Shown here one piece after another: positions 1 to 11,040 of a stretch of DNA of 64,000 nucleotides; position 1 is the stretch's first letter, and each line of letters opens with the position of its first letter. This DNA is from Ophiura sarsii (taxonomy: Eukaryota; Echinodermata; Ophiuroidea; Amphilepidida; Ophiuridae). Location of the stretch: the NCBI GenBank assembly GCA_035610835.1, contig CM069448.1, positions 1,116,001 to 1,180,000 of the forward strand. Reading direction: 5' to 3'. The notes beneath the pieces were generated by a model that made no database searches, had not been told where the DNA came from, and saw only the letters and a program-made list of their open reading frames with translations. A program made the translations under genes and the position numbers.

Positions 1-2155
1 TGATATTTCAGATTTTGTCAAATCGAAAATTGAAACTTCGAGAAAAGTCACAATATAGTATACCTAGAGCAGATTTTAGCTTTAAAAATGAGCCCAATGT
101 TGCTACTTGAGGGGGTAAAAGTGGCGGGACTGTAGACTGCCTCTTGGCCATGAAAGGTCCAGGCATTGCTGACAACGCATTTTTATAGGTAACTGGAACT
201 TAATGCTAACTTTGCCTATATTCAGAAACAGGTATATTTAGTCTAAATCATGTACACACATATCGACGTTGCCCAAGACACTAACACTACACAGTTAGCT
301 AGCATGTCACGCAAATGGTTGTTATATTCAAGAATCGGTCAATTTCGTCAGTGTTTACAAGAGCAGCAATACTTTTTCATACTTGTTGATGTATTTAAGA
401 CACTACCTTATTTCACGCCAGAATTACAACATATTTACGAAAAAGCGCGAAATCCACATTATTCCAAGTTGGTGAATATTACCACTACTGCAGTATTAGT
501 TATTCACACATCACAACGAACTATATAACTGTTGAAATTTTATAAATACAACAACATTTGATTGATAGACCAAATGTATATGTTTATTGTTGAATATCTG
601 ATAAATGAAACGATATTGCATGCAAAGTATATGATATAACACAGTATTGCACAAACATATTCCTAACAATGGAGTATGCACTTGGTAAGTTATTAAAGCA
701 AGAACTGTTTAAGATGATGTCTGTGTCTTCTCTCAAATTTCTCTCATATTAAATTCGATTTAAAATAATAATCTTTTGTCTGTTTCTAACAGCTCCATGA
801 TCATTGTAATTTTTATGGATATCCTGAATGCAACATTTTGACGGAATCCTCTGAACATTTAGGAAACCGTAAACTTGCAGAATACTTCTTGTCTTTATGT
901 AGCTAGATAAAATAATGTTCTCTGCTGAATGGTATATCCACGAACCATGTTGATCAAGAATTTGTAACATGATGATGAATGTCAAATGCATCTTGCATAA
1001 GATTTCTTTGTTATTCGATCACCTGTTTGGATACGTTTTGAACAATGTCTATTCAAAAAAATAACCGTAAAGACAAATGTTGATGGATTTATTCAAAAGG
1101 CGCGTGTTCAACCTTTACATTCATTGGGGTTCCTGTTGGAACAGATTGAATTTCACAGCATTTGGGGAAAAATACACATATCTCCCGTTTCTAATAATCA
1201 ATTTGAATGAAATAAAATTAAGATTATAAATAATAATGCGTCCGGCTGAGCATAATAATTTTTACATTTTTATTTGTTTAAAATATCGGTGAAATCGGGA
1301 CCTGAATATTTTGACTCACCCTGTATTTCAAATAAATATGCCTAATATGCGCTAGGTCTATACAGAGATCATGGAACTACAGACATATTCCGATATTTCC
1401 ACGAAAACTGTATATATTATGTAAATATTTGAAGCAGATAATCATGCTTAACACTTTTATTTTTTACCATATGAAAGATCAATGCTTTATATTGATGTCT
1501 TGGCAAACAGTTATTCAAATGTTATAAACGGTCACGTCCAGGGCTTTTAGTCGCATATCACACAATTATGAACATTTCAGCACGATTTTTAAATTAAGGA
1601 TGATACAATTTGTAAGTCATACGGTAACAATATTTGATTTATAAGGGTATGCAGAGAATAACAGATCAAACAATTGTGAATGAAACAGTTTTCCTATGCT
1701 GGTTTATGAGAAATCGATCTAAAGTGAGCTCTTCTATTCAAAAAAAATGGAAATGTTCGGAGCTTGTCTGAAGCAGCCACATCTCGTGAAAAAAGACCTT
1801 GTAGTGCATAGAGAGTGACCTCCTGGCTGGCTCTGCACTATCATATTGAGAGTATAACGTTTGCATTATATTTTGTTTAGCACAGCTAACTTTAAATTTA
1901 GTATGGCATCAGACTTGTGTTTTGTTCATGAAAATAAGCCCAAATTACGTAACAAATTTATATATTACACATCAATTGCAATCTATTCTCTTTAAAACAT
2001 AAGCGAATCACTCACTGTTGACTTTTTATTCATATAATATGTTGTTGTGTGACGTCACAGTTACACATGTATCACTTAAGAAAATATTGGAACATGATTT
2101 ACGCAGTTTTTATGAACATTGTTTAATCTCCCTAATGAATGGTAAAATATAATGG
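1..2155. other. Intergenic DNA, no gene recognised
   Basis: I see no convincing coding sequence. An open frame at 250-528 (+, 92 codons) has no recognisable motif, no neighbouring splice-site logic and AT-rich, noise-like composition. Near 1318-1325 lies CACCCTGTA, the outer end of the widespread CAGGGTG-type repeats that also occur at 5243, 37453, 53256 and 57103. Its partner end is not obvious here. Confidence 0.5.
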
Positions 2156-2520
2156 GCCTTACTCTCGTACTAAACTAAACTTAAGTCGTGCCTAAATTAA
2201 ACGCGAGTTTCTCTTTTAAACGACGCGTAAACATAACCCGCTTTTAAACTCTGCAAATGTCATCCCCAGAGTCCCGCGTTCACTGTATATGCAGGTATTA
2301 TATTTATTGTGGCCCAAAAGGGTTTCATTAGATATCTACCGGATTCCTCAAATGCACATTTATTTTTGAGACTACACGATCTTCACGTTTGTTTGCATCG
2401 GGCATGGTTGAGTAATCATTCAAGGCGTACCACTGGTGCGGTTTAGTTAAATGCGGGTTAAACTACCCCCGTGCTTATGTTTAAAGTTAGACACTTTTCA
2501 TTGAGTGAGATAGTCGCGAT
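2156..2520 (+). mobile_element. CCGTATTCTCGTAC-family TIR element, right-truncated copy
   Basis: The left end (GCCTTACTCTCGTAC) and the body match the fuller copies at 6193-6691 and 39977 onward. Shared internal landmarks include the 'AAACTCTGCAAATNTC' block, the 'TTGTGGCCC' block and the GTTTAAAGTTAGACAC block near the right end. The right terminal inverted repeat is missing, so this is a decayed fragment. It encodes nothing recognisable. Confidence 0.7.
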
Positions 2521-3029
2521 TCTTTGTACCTGACAATGACAATGGCTAACAGATACTCCTATTACTCTTTGCATTGTTCATGTTGTTATTCCTCCTATTA
2601 TGGCCAGAAATATCGTCAATTATTAAGAGACCTCGCTTTAATGAATATAATTCAAAACGCGCGTTTTACATTGTTTGACAGGAAGACCTACCTTGTCATG
2701 ATATTGAATAATGTTATAATGACGTGATGTATTGTCTCTATTTAGATACAAGTCTTAAATAAAATATTTCTTACAGTTTATGACAGATACCTAACATTCT
2801 GTTTTCTCACAACTTTAAGCTCACATTTTTTGTAGCTTTCCTCGGGAATTCTCTCCGAAGTCATCAGCCCCGAATTACACACAGTTGACATTATTTTGTT
2901 CACTTAAAATATGCATCGTTCATGTTCCAACATTTTCTAGAGTATTATAAATGTGGAAATTTGACGTCACGTAACGTTGGAATAAGAAGCCATAGATGAT
3001 TTTCTTATTGTATTTCAAAGAGCAATGTG

Positions 3030-3300
3030 TAGGGGAGAGCGGGGAGTGTTCGCCCTATTTTCATTTGAAGAGTTCAAGAGACACCAATTTTAAAGATTGA
3101 ATGGACCTATTGATATTATGTGAAAGATTGATATCTTGGCTACATAGGACCATAATCTCAGTATTCTAGGCCTTATTGTAAAAGCAGGAGTAAATGATAA
3201 AGACAGGTGTCTCAAAAAGGTGAACTTGCTCGACGCCGTAGGTTCGCCCATAGGCCGGGACAAGTTCGCCCTAGGCTCAGAATTAGGCTACACAAAGTAA
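3030..3300. repeat. Low-copy repeat fragment rich in 'GTTCGCCC' phrases
   Basis: Phrases such as GGGGAGTGTTCGCCC and GGGACAAGTTCGCCC recur within a few hundred bases, a style also seen at 13.2-16.3 kb (GGGGCAACTGGTCC) and 51.1-51.4 kb. No ORF accompanies it. I interpret it as a fragment of a non-autonomous element, with little certainty about its limits. Confidence 0.35.
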
Positions 3301-3597
3301 AGTACCATAATATCCAATACATATAGATTCGTTACTCTTCGTTATTTTATTCCAAAATAAAATGTAGCGGTCCAAAATTTAAGGGTGGGGCACTATACTC
3401 GTTCAGAATTTAAATATAATAAGAAATACCACATTTTGAAATATTCTCCTCTAATATTAGTGTTACTCCATTCCTAATAACTGTTTTTATAACTACAATT
3501 ATTCTGTAAGAGGAAAATTATGCAAAATCATAACTAAACTGCTCACAAAAAGTTAGGAAACATTTTTTAATCAAGTATATTTTTATTAATTATTACC

Positions 3598-4225
3598 CTC
3601 TTGTATTTTGTTGCATACCAATGGAAAGCTGAAGTGGTTTTCTTTAATATGATACCAAATGTGCAATGATGATATGTTGCTGGACTTGGCCACGTTAATG
3701 AGAATGAGACAAAGTCACAAATCAAATGTGCCAAAATTAGCAATTTTGTGTTACTGTGTGAGCCAATGGCACGTGCTCTCTCCAAATCTGTTAAACGCGG
3801 CATATTGAAACTGCAAAACGTTTACCGTGTCTCAGAAATATTTACAAGTTATAGGCCTAAACCATTCATCACTTACCTTCATTACCTTCCACCTGGAGTC
3901 ATTGTTAACCCAGTCATGCAAATACCCAAACAATGGTTTTCTAAAGAGATGAGGGTTAACTTGTATATATGTGTGTTGTGCTCACTGGTGCAAATCTTTG
4001 TGTAAACCATTCATGGTTCTCAAGCATGACCGGTTTGGTTATTGATCATTACCTATTGACTGCTTAGCACAGATAACGGTAATTTTGGCACATTTGATTC
4101 GTGACTTTGCCTCATTCTCATTCATGTGGCCAAGTTGAGCAACATGTAATCATTGCAAATGTGGTATAATTTTAAAGAGGAACACTTTAGCTTCAATTCC
4201 ATGAGCCTTCAAAATATCTTGGATG
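3598..4225. mobile_element. Foldback (inverted-repeat) element, arms about 155 bp
   Basis: The arm at 3598-3755 is the reverse complement, with scattered mismatches, of 4070-4225. A shared core is AAATGTGCCAAAATTA on the left, with its complement at 4079-4097. The ~310-bp loop holds no recognisable gene. The open frames on both strands here are by-products of the inverted repeat. Confidence 0.75.
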
Positions 4226-4261
4226 GGACCAGAGTATAAGATAAATTGGATTGGACCAATA

Positions 4262-4788
4262 AGGGAAGACGTCAAAACTCGACCGCCCGTTGACCGCCGG
4301 TTACAGTCGGTTCCGCCCGGTTCTTTCAGGTCAAATGTTTTACTGGTATATGAATATTCGCGCATGCAACGCTGAACAACCACCGGTTGACTTAATGCTG
4401 TAACCGGACCAATTTACACTATCAATCTGTTACTTTGCGGTCATAATAGCTCTCTCTATAATCGTTCTATAAAAAAAAAAACATTCATAGACTTTCGGTA
4501 TTGATTTTAAAATGTTAATTGAGCTATAAACAGATTGAAAAATCCAACCCCAGCGAAAATCAATAGCTGTATTGTACTGGTTGTCAACTGAGACTTGAGA
4601 GCCCATTACTTCAAGATTTTATTGCTCACATGTGTGACGAGGCACTATCAACCGGTCGTGTTCACCAGAGTGTAACTATTTGACCTCATTATGTGTGTAT
4701 ATTATAACAGACGACACGTTTTGTGAGAACCGGGCGGAACCGGCCGTAACCGGCGGTTGCCCGGCGGTCGAGTTTTGACGTGATCCCT
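4262..4788. mobile_element. MITE with GC-rich 62-bp terminal inverted repeats
   Basis: The left end (AGGGAAGACGTCAAAACTCG) and the right end, read on the other strand (AGGGATCACGTCAAAACTCG), match over about 62 bp. This includes the striking ACCGCCGGTTAC and GGTTCCGCCCGGTTCT blocks. The ~400-bp interior is AT-rich and non-coding. The ends are far more GC-rich than the surroundings. Flanks read TA/TTA, so a short TA-containing duplication is possible but not certain. Confidence 0.8.
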
Positions 4789-5240
4789 AACTGATCCCTG
4801 ATTCCTCATTATCCCCGAGGAATGACTGTTTACAAAATGGGTCTTGAGTGCCAAGGAGCGTTGTAGTTGGTGCCAGTAGTGGTAAGGGCAAGCTGTTCGG
4901 TATATACTGGATTTTCCCAGTTAGACGGTGCGATTTCCTGATTAGACTTGTTAGAGGCGGATTAATTATGAAGAAAGAAATTGCATTCCTCCCGGACGTA
5001 GAAAGCTGCCAGGAGCCAGGTTCCGAATGTTCCGAAGCTTCTGTTGACATGGTCTTTATCGTTTGTTATAACATCATATTAAACGGTATAAGCCTGTTGT
5101 CTAATACAGCTCATTAGCCTTGTTTCCGCGGAGGCTTTAGCAAATAGAAATTGCTTATTAGTATTAATCACGGGATTAATCAGCCGATAACGAAAGCTGA
5201 AAGAGGAGCTAGTAATTGGATAGTTGTAGCTGCATCGCTT
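4789..5240. other. Intergenic, no feature recognised
   Basis: Open frames on both strands at 4787-5117 overlap each other and show no family motif. I see no repeat partner elsewhere in the window. Confidence 0.4.
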
Positions 5241-5242
5241 TA

Positions 5243-5534
5243 CAGGGTGTCCCAAACAAAAACACCGTGCACGTGTTTACCAAACTTATGACCATGAAGT
5301 TCTAAAAGTCTGTGTAACATCATTTGTACACAATATTGAAAGACCAAACGCTTAGCTTTCAGATGCCGTTTTATTTCATCTGATTCGGTTTTTCCAATCC
5401 TGAGATATGAACAATTAACTAAAGTTACCAAGAATCGATGTTGTAATCATGGTAATAGGCGTCAGACAGAATCTAACTAGTTCTTCCAATGGGCATCAAT
5501 CCGTTTTGAAACATTGGGTGAGGGTGACACCCTG
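5243..5534. mobile_element. Mariner-like MITE flanked by TA
   Basis: The sequence begins TA|CAGGGTGTC and ends GACACCCTG|TA: a perfect 9-bp terminal inverted repeat bounded on each side by TA, as expected for Tc1/mariner-type insertion. At 292 bp it has no transposase ORF and must be non-autonomous. It lies only 350 bp upstream of the first coding exon of the insulin-like gene, so it could affect that gene's promoter or 5' UTR. Confidence 0.7.
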
Positions 5535-5859
5535 TACATTTACAAAGACAGGATATGTGTCTCTCGTTTGCACGCGCTAGTTGATTGTTTCATATGTTGC
5601 GTGGACGGACACAGAACCAGGCGGTGTACGCTTACCCACTCACGAGAGTGTATAATAGACGTGTTATTCCCGGTTGTTATTGTTTTGATAAGTGGTCAAT
5701 GGCGTATACGATTGAGTGACAGGTATTGCGTGCGTGGCAAATGAAACCACGCCCAAAGTTGTCTACTTCAAATGCGAAGCAGTTTATCATGGCTAACATC
5801 ATCATTCGGTTTCGCCTTTTCATTAAAAATCAGACAGTTTATTAGACCTCGTTTATTTG

Positions 5860-5883
5860 ACAGTGTCTTTTTGTTGTTCACAG
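5860..5883 (+). promoter_or_regulatory. Probable 3' splice site just before the insulin-like start codon
   Basis: A T-rich run followed by TTGTTCACAG sits immediately before ATG at 5884. This is a strong-looking acceptor, implying that translation starts at the first base of this exon and that the 5' UTR lies on an upstream exon I could not locate. The in-frame TTG at 5857 is therefore not a credible start. Confidence 0.55.
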
Positions 5884-6100
5884 ATGGGCCTCGAGGACCA
5901 GCTAACGTTACGATTAGCTCCACGGACAAACAATATACTTTTATTTAGCGTGGTGCTCGCAGCGTGTTGCTGCTGTTATGTTGGCGCCCAGAAGTGGTAC
6001 TGTACTCCAGTATTTTCAATGTTACAGTCTATGTGCAGCAGTTGCTATGCGGGAATGGATAAACGCAGTGGTATTGAAGTAGACACAAAACAATCACTCG
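5884..6100 (+). CDS. Insulin/relaxin-superfamily peptide precursor, exon 1 of 2 (signal peptide, B chain, C-peptide start)
   Basis: The exon encodes residues 1-72 plus the first base of codon 73. Residues 16-35 form a hydrophobic signal core (ILLFSVVLAACCCCYVGA) with a likely cleavage after VGA-35. The B chain then runs from Q36 to about D59, with cysteines at 40, 51 and 54 (C-x10-C-x2-C). Insulin and relaxin B chains normally show C-x11-C and no third cysteine. K60-R61 is a dibasic convertase site opening the C peptide. The exon ends ...CTCG|GTGAGTACAC, a near-consensus donor leaving a phase-1 junction, exactly as in most insulin-family genes. The partner exon is at 21508-21710. The start ATG is chosen because it directly follows a good acceptor; there is no upstream in-frame ATG. 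The product should be a secreted hormone acting on cell-surface receptors. Family membership is near certain once joined to exon 2; the receptor type is unknown. Confidence 0.82.
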
Positions 6101-6192
6101 GTGAGTACACGTAATTCACGCACAAAATATAAGACATCGTCATTGTTATACAAAACAACTCCAAGGAGATAACACTAGTGGAGAGGTTGTGG

Positions 6193-6691
6193 GCCGTATT
6201 CTCGTACTAAACACGGTTTTAGCTTAAAACCGTGTTTAACTAAACGCCTGTCTAAATTTAAACGTGAGTTTATCCTTTAAACGATGTGTTTAACAAAACA
6301 CGATTTTAAACTCTGCAAATCTCGTTCCCAGAGTTGTCCTGCGTTGATTGTATACAGGTATTTAATTAATTGTGGCCCTAATGGAGTACAATAAATATCG
6401 ACCGAATGCCTTAAATACACTGTACTTTTTAAGACTACGCGATCCGCACGTCAGCTTGAACCGGGCACAGATGAGTGATCACTCAAGGCATACAGTTGGT
6501 GCGCGAGTTTAGTTAAACACGCAACCCGTACCCCTGTTTAAAGTTAGACACATTTCGACGAGTTAGACGCGTGTGTAAGTAAAACAAATGTACGATAATT
6601 GCGTTTAGTTAAACGCTGTGTCTAAAGTCAAAGTTAGAAGCGTGTTTAGCTTAAAACCGTGTTTAACTACGTACATGTACGAGAATACGGC
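6193..6691 (+). mobile_element. CCGTATTCTCGTAC-family TIR element, complete copy
   Basis: A perfect 15-bp terminal inverted repeat (GCCGTATTCTCGTAC at 6193-6207; its complement at 6677-6691) bounds a 499-bp non-coding body. Just inside the ends are further short palindromes such as ACGGTTTTAGCTTAAAACCGT. Related copies are at 2156, 6848, 39977-42862 and probably 29229. No clear target duplication is seen. Confidence 0.82.
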
Positions 6692-6847
6692 TCTGTGTGT
6701 TCAAGTCGGGCTGTAGCCAGCTAGCTTATATGTACCTTATCGAATGGCGCGTGATCAATTATGCTTGCATTACTCCAGATACATGTTAATATGAGTACCA
6801 CATTAATAATGAAGTTGTTAAACAAACTCGATGTAAGGTATAAAAAA

Positions 6848-7312
6848 GCCGTATTCTCGTACTAAGCGACTAAAAACACACACCCTTGATTTACGGGCGG
6901 ACGGACCTGTCAAGTAGGGTCGGTCGGTAGGGTGATTTTTTTTTTTTTTGTTGCCTAAAATGTCATCAAAATCTAACATTTGTGAGAAATAAATGTTCGA
7001 CATATTTTCAGCCCAAAACGGCTGATTTTACATGATTTGAGAAAATAGTATCTAAAAACAAAAATAAATAAAAAGAATCTTGGTTGGTCGATTTTGCCCG
7101 TAAAACAGGATTGTTGTTTTCTTCACCTAAAACGCGGTTTTTAACCGAAAACCTTCGCTAACTAAACACATGTTTAAATTATCAGATTATCAGACGGGTG
7201 TTTAAATTAAACATATTTTCGAGAATTGCGTTTGGTTAAGCGATATGGTTAACGTCAAATCTTCATGCGTGTTTAGCTTGAAATCGCGTTCAAATGCGTA
7301 CGAGAATACGGC
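6848..7312 (+). mobile_element. CCGTATTCTCGTAC-family TIR element, divergent copy
   Basis: The same 15-bp terminal inverted repeat occurs at 6848-6862 and 7298-7312. The body shares only the end-proximal GTTTA-rich blocks with the 6193-6691 copy, so it is a divergent subfamily or internally rearranged. Two copies of one family lie only 156 bp apart. Confidence 0.75.
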
Positions 7313-8600
7313 CCAGTGTGTGCATCTTTCCAACGACACCCGATGTGTAGCTATCACAGTGTATCAGGGCTCAGTCACTCGCTTATGCTTATGGAGAGGT
7401 CTCAATGTTAGATGTGCCAACATTAACAACTAAAATATAGTATATGAAATATGAGGGGTTATATTTGTGCATAGTTTAAGGATAGCCTCCTCCTCCTCTT
7501 GTATCCGCACCAGCTCATCACTCTACCTCGTCTTCTCCTTTGTCATTGACACCAACAAGGTGCCACCATTCCCCTTATGGCGTCGCTATAACGACATAAT
7601 AACCCAAAAGCATTAATGGTACCGCTATGTCAGCAATGTTTTGAGAGGGTTTTTAAAAATCGTTATAAGATACCTGGAAGGGAATATTTTCCTCACTCTA
7701 TTTCTCGTAGGTGAACTTGATAGACTCCGTAGTGTCGATACTGTTGAGATAATCCGTGAGGTTATCAATTGCATCACTACCAACCACTGCAATCCACGTG
7801 TCTCTTCCATAACTTTGGTTAGCATTTCACTGAGGCTGTACCGATTGCGGTTTGCTCCAGGTATTGAATGAAGATATTCACTGCAAGTGGTTATACCCAT
7901 GGCTGCGCTAAACAGCTGTCTTTTTTCCGAAACGTGATATTTCTTTGGCCAAGTACCAATCTTTGCTGATTTGGTATCATGTGTGGGGGCAACTTATTCC
8001 TTAACTTCTATACTTGAAATAGTTTTGCCTGCTAGACTTTCAAATATTGCAGCGTAAAACCGCTATCGTAGGCCAAGGTCATGTAGGGGTCAAATGGCAA
8101 AAGTGCTCGGATTATACTATAATGGATGTCAATCTTCTCCTGAGATCATAAGGAGCCATAATGTAACATGTTGTTTACCCAGCCACTCTTTGATCCGTTT
8201 CTGGGATATGGGGCAAAATAGGTCATAGGTCAACATTTTCCTCCATGGATCATATTCTCAAAATGCTCCATTTTAAAGGCCTCAACTTGTTCGGATGGAT
8301 AATCCATGCATGAACAGAATAGTTTACCATATCCACAAGTTAGGTATACATGTATATTAGTTTCAATAAAGTCAAAAGTTATATGAACAGCAGTAAGAGT
8401 GCTCGATACACCAAGTGTAGAGCATGATATAAATATCGAAATACGTTAGTAGTTCATGGTTGTGGGACCCGAGGTTTCACGCACGTACTATACAAACGGC
8501 GATCATCAGCCAACTGCCCAACATAATAATAATATACTCGAGTTATTTCTTTTTAGCACGGTTCGGTGGCTTGTATCGATGGCGACATGTTGATATGAGT
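7313..8600. other. Intronic DNA, no feature recognised
   Basis: Overlapping open frames at 7625-7900 on opposite strands show no family motif. A pyrimidine-rich CCTCCTCCTCCTC stretch is at 7487-7500. I see no repeat partner for this part in the window. Confidence 0.4.
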
Positions 8601-8696
8601 TCGGATTTGCATGGCCATTTTTTATTTTAATGTAAAGTACAACCGATAAAAATAAAATCCTGAAGAGATGAGAAAAATCCATCATTAGTTAAGGAA

Positions 8697-10067
8697 ATGA
8701 TTTTAAGTTGGAAAAAAAGGAATCTAACTGTTTTGGGTCGAGTTGTAGTGGTAAAATCTTTGGTCCTACCTAAGTTAAGTTATATTGCTCAAATGCTTCC
8801 AAACCCGAACAAAGATTTCATAAAAACGGTTAATGATATGATTTTTAAATATGTATGGGGTGGCAAGCCAGACAGAATAAAAAGATCTCAGTTTGTGCAA
8901 AATTATGAGAACGGAGGTGTTAAAATGCCAGATGTGGAATCTCATATAAATGCATTGAAAATAAATTGGATTCGAAGGATTTTGCAAGGTGAAAAAAGTT
9001 GGATAAAATTGTATAGATTATGTTTAAATGCCAAAAAAGACGATATTTGTTGTACAGGTTTATTCCATTTTAATGCAACAAAAAATAAGATAGACAACAA
9101 GTTCTGGTATGATACTCTATTCTCTTGGTCATCTTTGATATGCATTGTTAACAACGGTGTTTTAGACTTCAATCGCATTGCAAAGCAATATTTGTGGTGG
9201 AATGATAAAATAAAGATTGGAGTTAAATCGATAAACTATGCTCATTGGAAGGAAAAGGGTGTCATTTTTATCAATGATTTACTGAAAAATAATGGGACTT
9301 TTATGTCAAAAGACGAGTTCGAAGAAATTTATCAAGTGAAAACCAATTTCCTAGAGTATAATGGTATTATAAGAGCAATTAAGTCAAACTTCAATATCAG
9401 TCAATTAAATGGGTCGAAACTAGTATCACCTTTTAGACCTAGTAACGTGGAACTACTGTTCAAACAGCGAAAAGGTTGTACTTTATTCTACAAAGTCTTT
9501 ATAAAATCAAAGAAAATGAAACAATCCATTAATAAGTGGCAATTAGACTTTGGTATAGAAAATAGGGAGTGGAAAAAAATATGTCTTTTAAATTTTAAGT
9601 TTTCCGATGACACAAAGTATAGATGGTTCCAATATAGAACCAATCAAAGTATTTTAGGAACGAATAGTCTTTTGCTAAAATGTAATATTAGAGGAGATGA
9701 CTTATGCACTTTTTGTAAAAAAAACTCTGAAACAATTACGCATCTTTTCATAACTTGTCATATCTCAAAATCATTCTGGAATATCTTTAAAAGGTGGGTT
9801 AAAGGTCAAACAAATGTGGACTTGAATATGAATCCAGTAACAATACTTTTTGGATCAAATTTGGATTTCACCCTAACATTGATAATGACAATGGCGAAAT
9901 TCCATATTTATAGAGCAAAGATGACAGAAAAACAGCCAGATTTAGACACTTTCAAACACGAAATTAAGTATTATTACAATATTCTAAAATACCAAGCCAC
10001 ATGTAATTCAGACTTGAATATTTTTCTGGAAAAATGGCATAAATGGCAAAGTCTCTGCACTGATTAA
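8697..10067 (+). CDS. LINE ORF2 C-terminal fragment (post-RT region and cysteine motif)
   Basis: The open frame encodes the part of an L1/Tx1-type ORF2 downstream of the RT catalytic motifs. The opening SWKKRNLTVLGRVVVVKSL, then ALPKLSYI-like and GGVKMPDVESH-like segments, are hallmarks of the L1-clade region after the RT thumb. Near residues 336-358 is the C-terminal zinc-knuckle-like CTFC...THLFITC with a following Trp. No YADD or endonuclease motif is present, because the 5' part was never copied. The apparent ATG at 8697 is a chance codon: its AT lies in the target-site duplication and its G at the element junction. The piece is therefore not an expressed host gene. It could only be transcribed within the insulin-gene intron, in the same orientation. 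Confidence 0.88.
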   Translation: MILSWKKRNLTVLGRVVVVKSLVLPKLSYIAQMLPNPNKDFIKTVNDMIFKYVWGGKPDRIKRSQFVQNYENGGVKMPDVESHINALKINWIRRILQGEKSWIKLYRLCLNAKKDDICCTGLFHFNATKNKIDNKFWYDTLFSWSSLICIVNNGVLDFNRIAKQYLWWNDKIKIGVKSINYAHWKEKGVIFINDLLKNNGTFMSKDEFEEIYQVKTNFLEYNGIIRAIKSNFNISQLNGSKLVSPFRPSNVELLFKQRKGCTLFYKVFIKSKKMKQSINKWQLDFGIENREWKKICLLNFKFSDDTKYRWFQYRTNQSILGTNSLLLKCNIRGDDLCTFCKKNSETITHLFITCHISKSFWNIFKRWVKGQTNVDLNMNPVTILFGSNLDFTLTLIMTMAKFHIYRAKMTEKQPDLDTFKHEIKYYYNILKYQATCNSDLNIFLEKWHKWQSLCTD

Positions 10068-10225
10068 CGGATAAGTTTCATTTAAATATATTTGTCAATA
10101 TGTTACCCATGTAAAAGGGTGTATGTAGCTTAAGGTCACTGAGTAAGTGACAGTACTATGTTTATATCAGCTGTCAAGAAGGAATTAAAAATTAAAAAAT
10201 TAAAAAATTAAAAAAATTAAAAAAA
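8699..10225 (+). mobile_element. 5'-truncated L1/Tx1-like LINE with 15-bp target-site duplication
   Basis: The 15-mer ATTAGTTAAGGAAAT occurs at 8684-8698 and again at 10226-10240, flanking the element exactly. The 5' end is lost: the RT catalytic core is absent and the sequence starts in the C-terminal half of ORF2. A short 3' UTR follows the stop, then an A-rich tail of TTAAAAA-type repeats at 10185-10225. Its ORF carries no stop over 456 codons, suggesting recent insertion. Confidence 0.88.
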
Positions 10226-10729
10226 ATTAGTTAAGGAAATTGTGACCTATAAGGCAAGGTAATCTATTTTGTAGTATGAACATTGGTCATTCACACACAT
10301 GAACGCGCACACTATTTATGCTAATTCTACTTCTTATCATGCTAATGAAATATCTACAGTGTGTTTGCACATTATGCATGCATCTGATTTGAAGATTATT
10401 TAGCCAGTAATGATTTGTTCCAGAATTAAATGGATTACAAAACTAATCTTTGCTATAGACTGATAGATTATTGTCTATGTTTATAATTATTGTAACGTAT
10501 TGAAACGTAAACCATACATGTAAATCCCATTGTACAAACCAGTAAATGACATAGTTTACGCAAATGATGCTGGTTTTTCTTATTCATTGGATTGATCTCA
10601 TATGTTTAGGATATTATAATATTTAATTGGGCTTTACATTGAGACTAAATTGGTCATGGTCCAACGATTATAACAAGTATTTCACCGTCATGAAAAAGTG
10701 TCCTATTTTTGTTGATACACCATGTATGG

Positions 10730-10985
10730 GACCCTGATAGGTTTACCCAAACGTAGCCCATTATGGCCCTTGTAAAACCCATATGGGACCAATGTGGTCA
10801 GTCTATATGGGACTCTTATAGGTTTACCCAATCGTAGCCCATTATGGCCCTTGTAAACCCATATGGAACCCATGTGGTCAGCCTATGGGACCCTTATAGG
10901 TCAACCCAAACGTAGCCCATTATGGCCCTTGTAACTCCCATATGGGACCCAGGGGGTCAGCCCGCACATAACTCTTGCCCTCATG
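10730..10985 (+). repeat. Minisatellite, about 80-bp unit, three copies
   Basis: The block CGTAGCCCATTATGGCCC recurs at intervals of 80 and 79 bp (about 10750, 10830, 10909), together with GGGACCCTTATAGG and CCCATATGGGACC. A degenerate tail continues to about 11040. The unit itself contains the palindrome CCCATATGGG. Confidence 0.85.
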
Positions 10986-11040
10986 AGCCCTGATTGACCA
11001 CAAGTAGCCCGTATGGGGCCCACGGATCTGTGCTGGCTGG

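Larger units (their letters stand above)
8600..10700 (+). repeat. Dispersed repeat split by a LINE insertion (matches 53.25-53.85 kb)
   Basis: Segments 8600-8698 and 10226-10690 together match, in order, the uninterrupted sequence at about 53256-53830. Shared blocks include TGTAAAGTACAAC, GAGAAAAATCCATCAT, TTAAGGAAA, ATTTTGTAGTA, TTCTTATCATG and the TAATTGGGC...AAATTGGTCATG block near 10620 and 53740. The LINE between them is a later insertion. Confidence 0.75.

Noticed and set aside
5857..5883. Start of the hormone precursor at 5857
   Set aside because: That codon is TTG, and the intervening bases look like a polypyrimidine tract ending in CAG.
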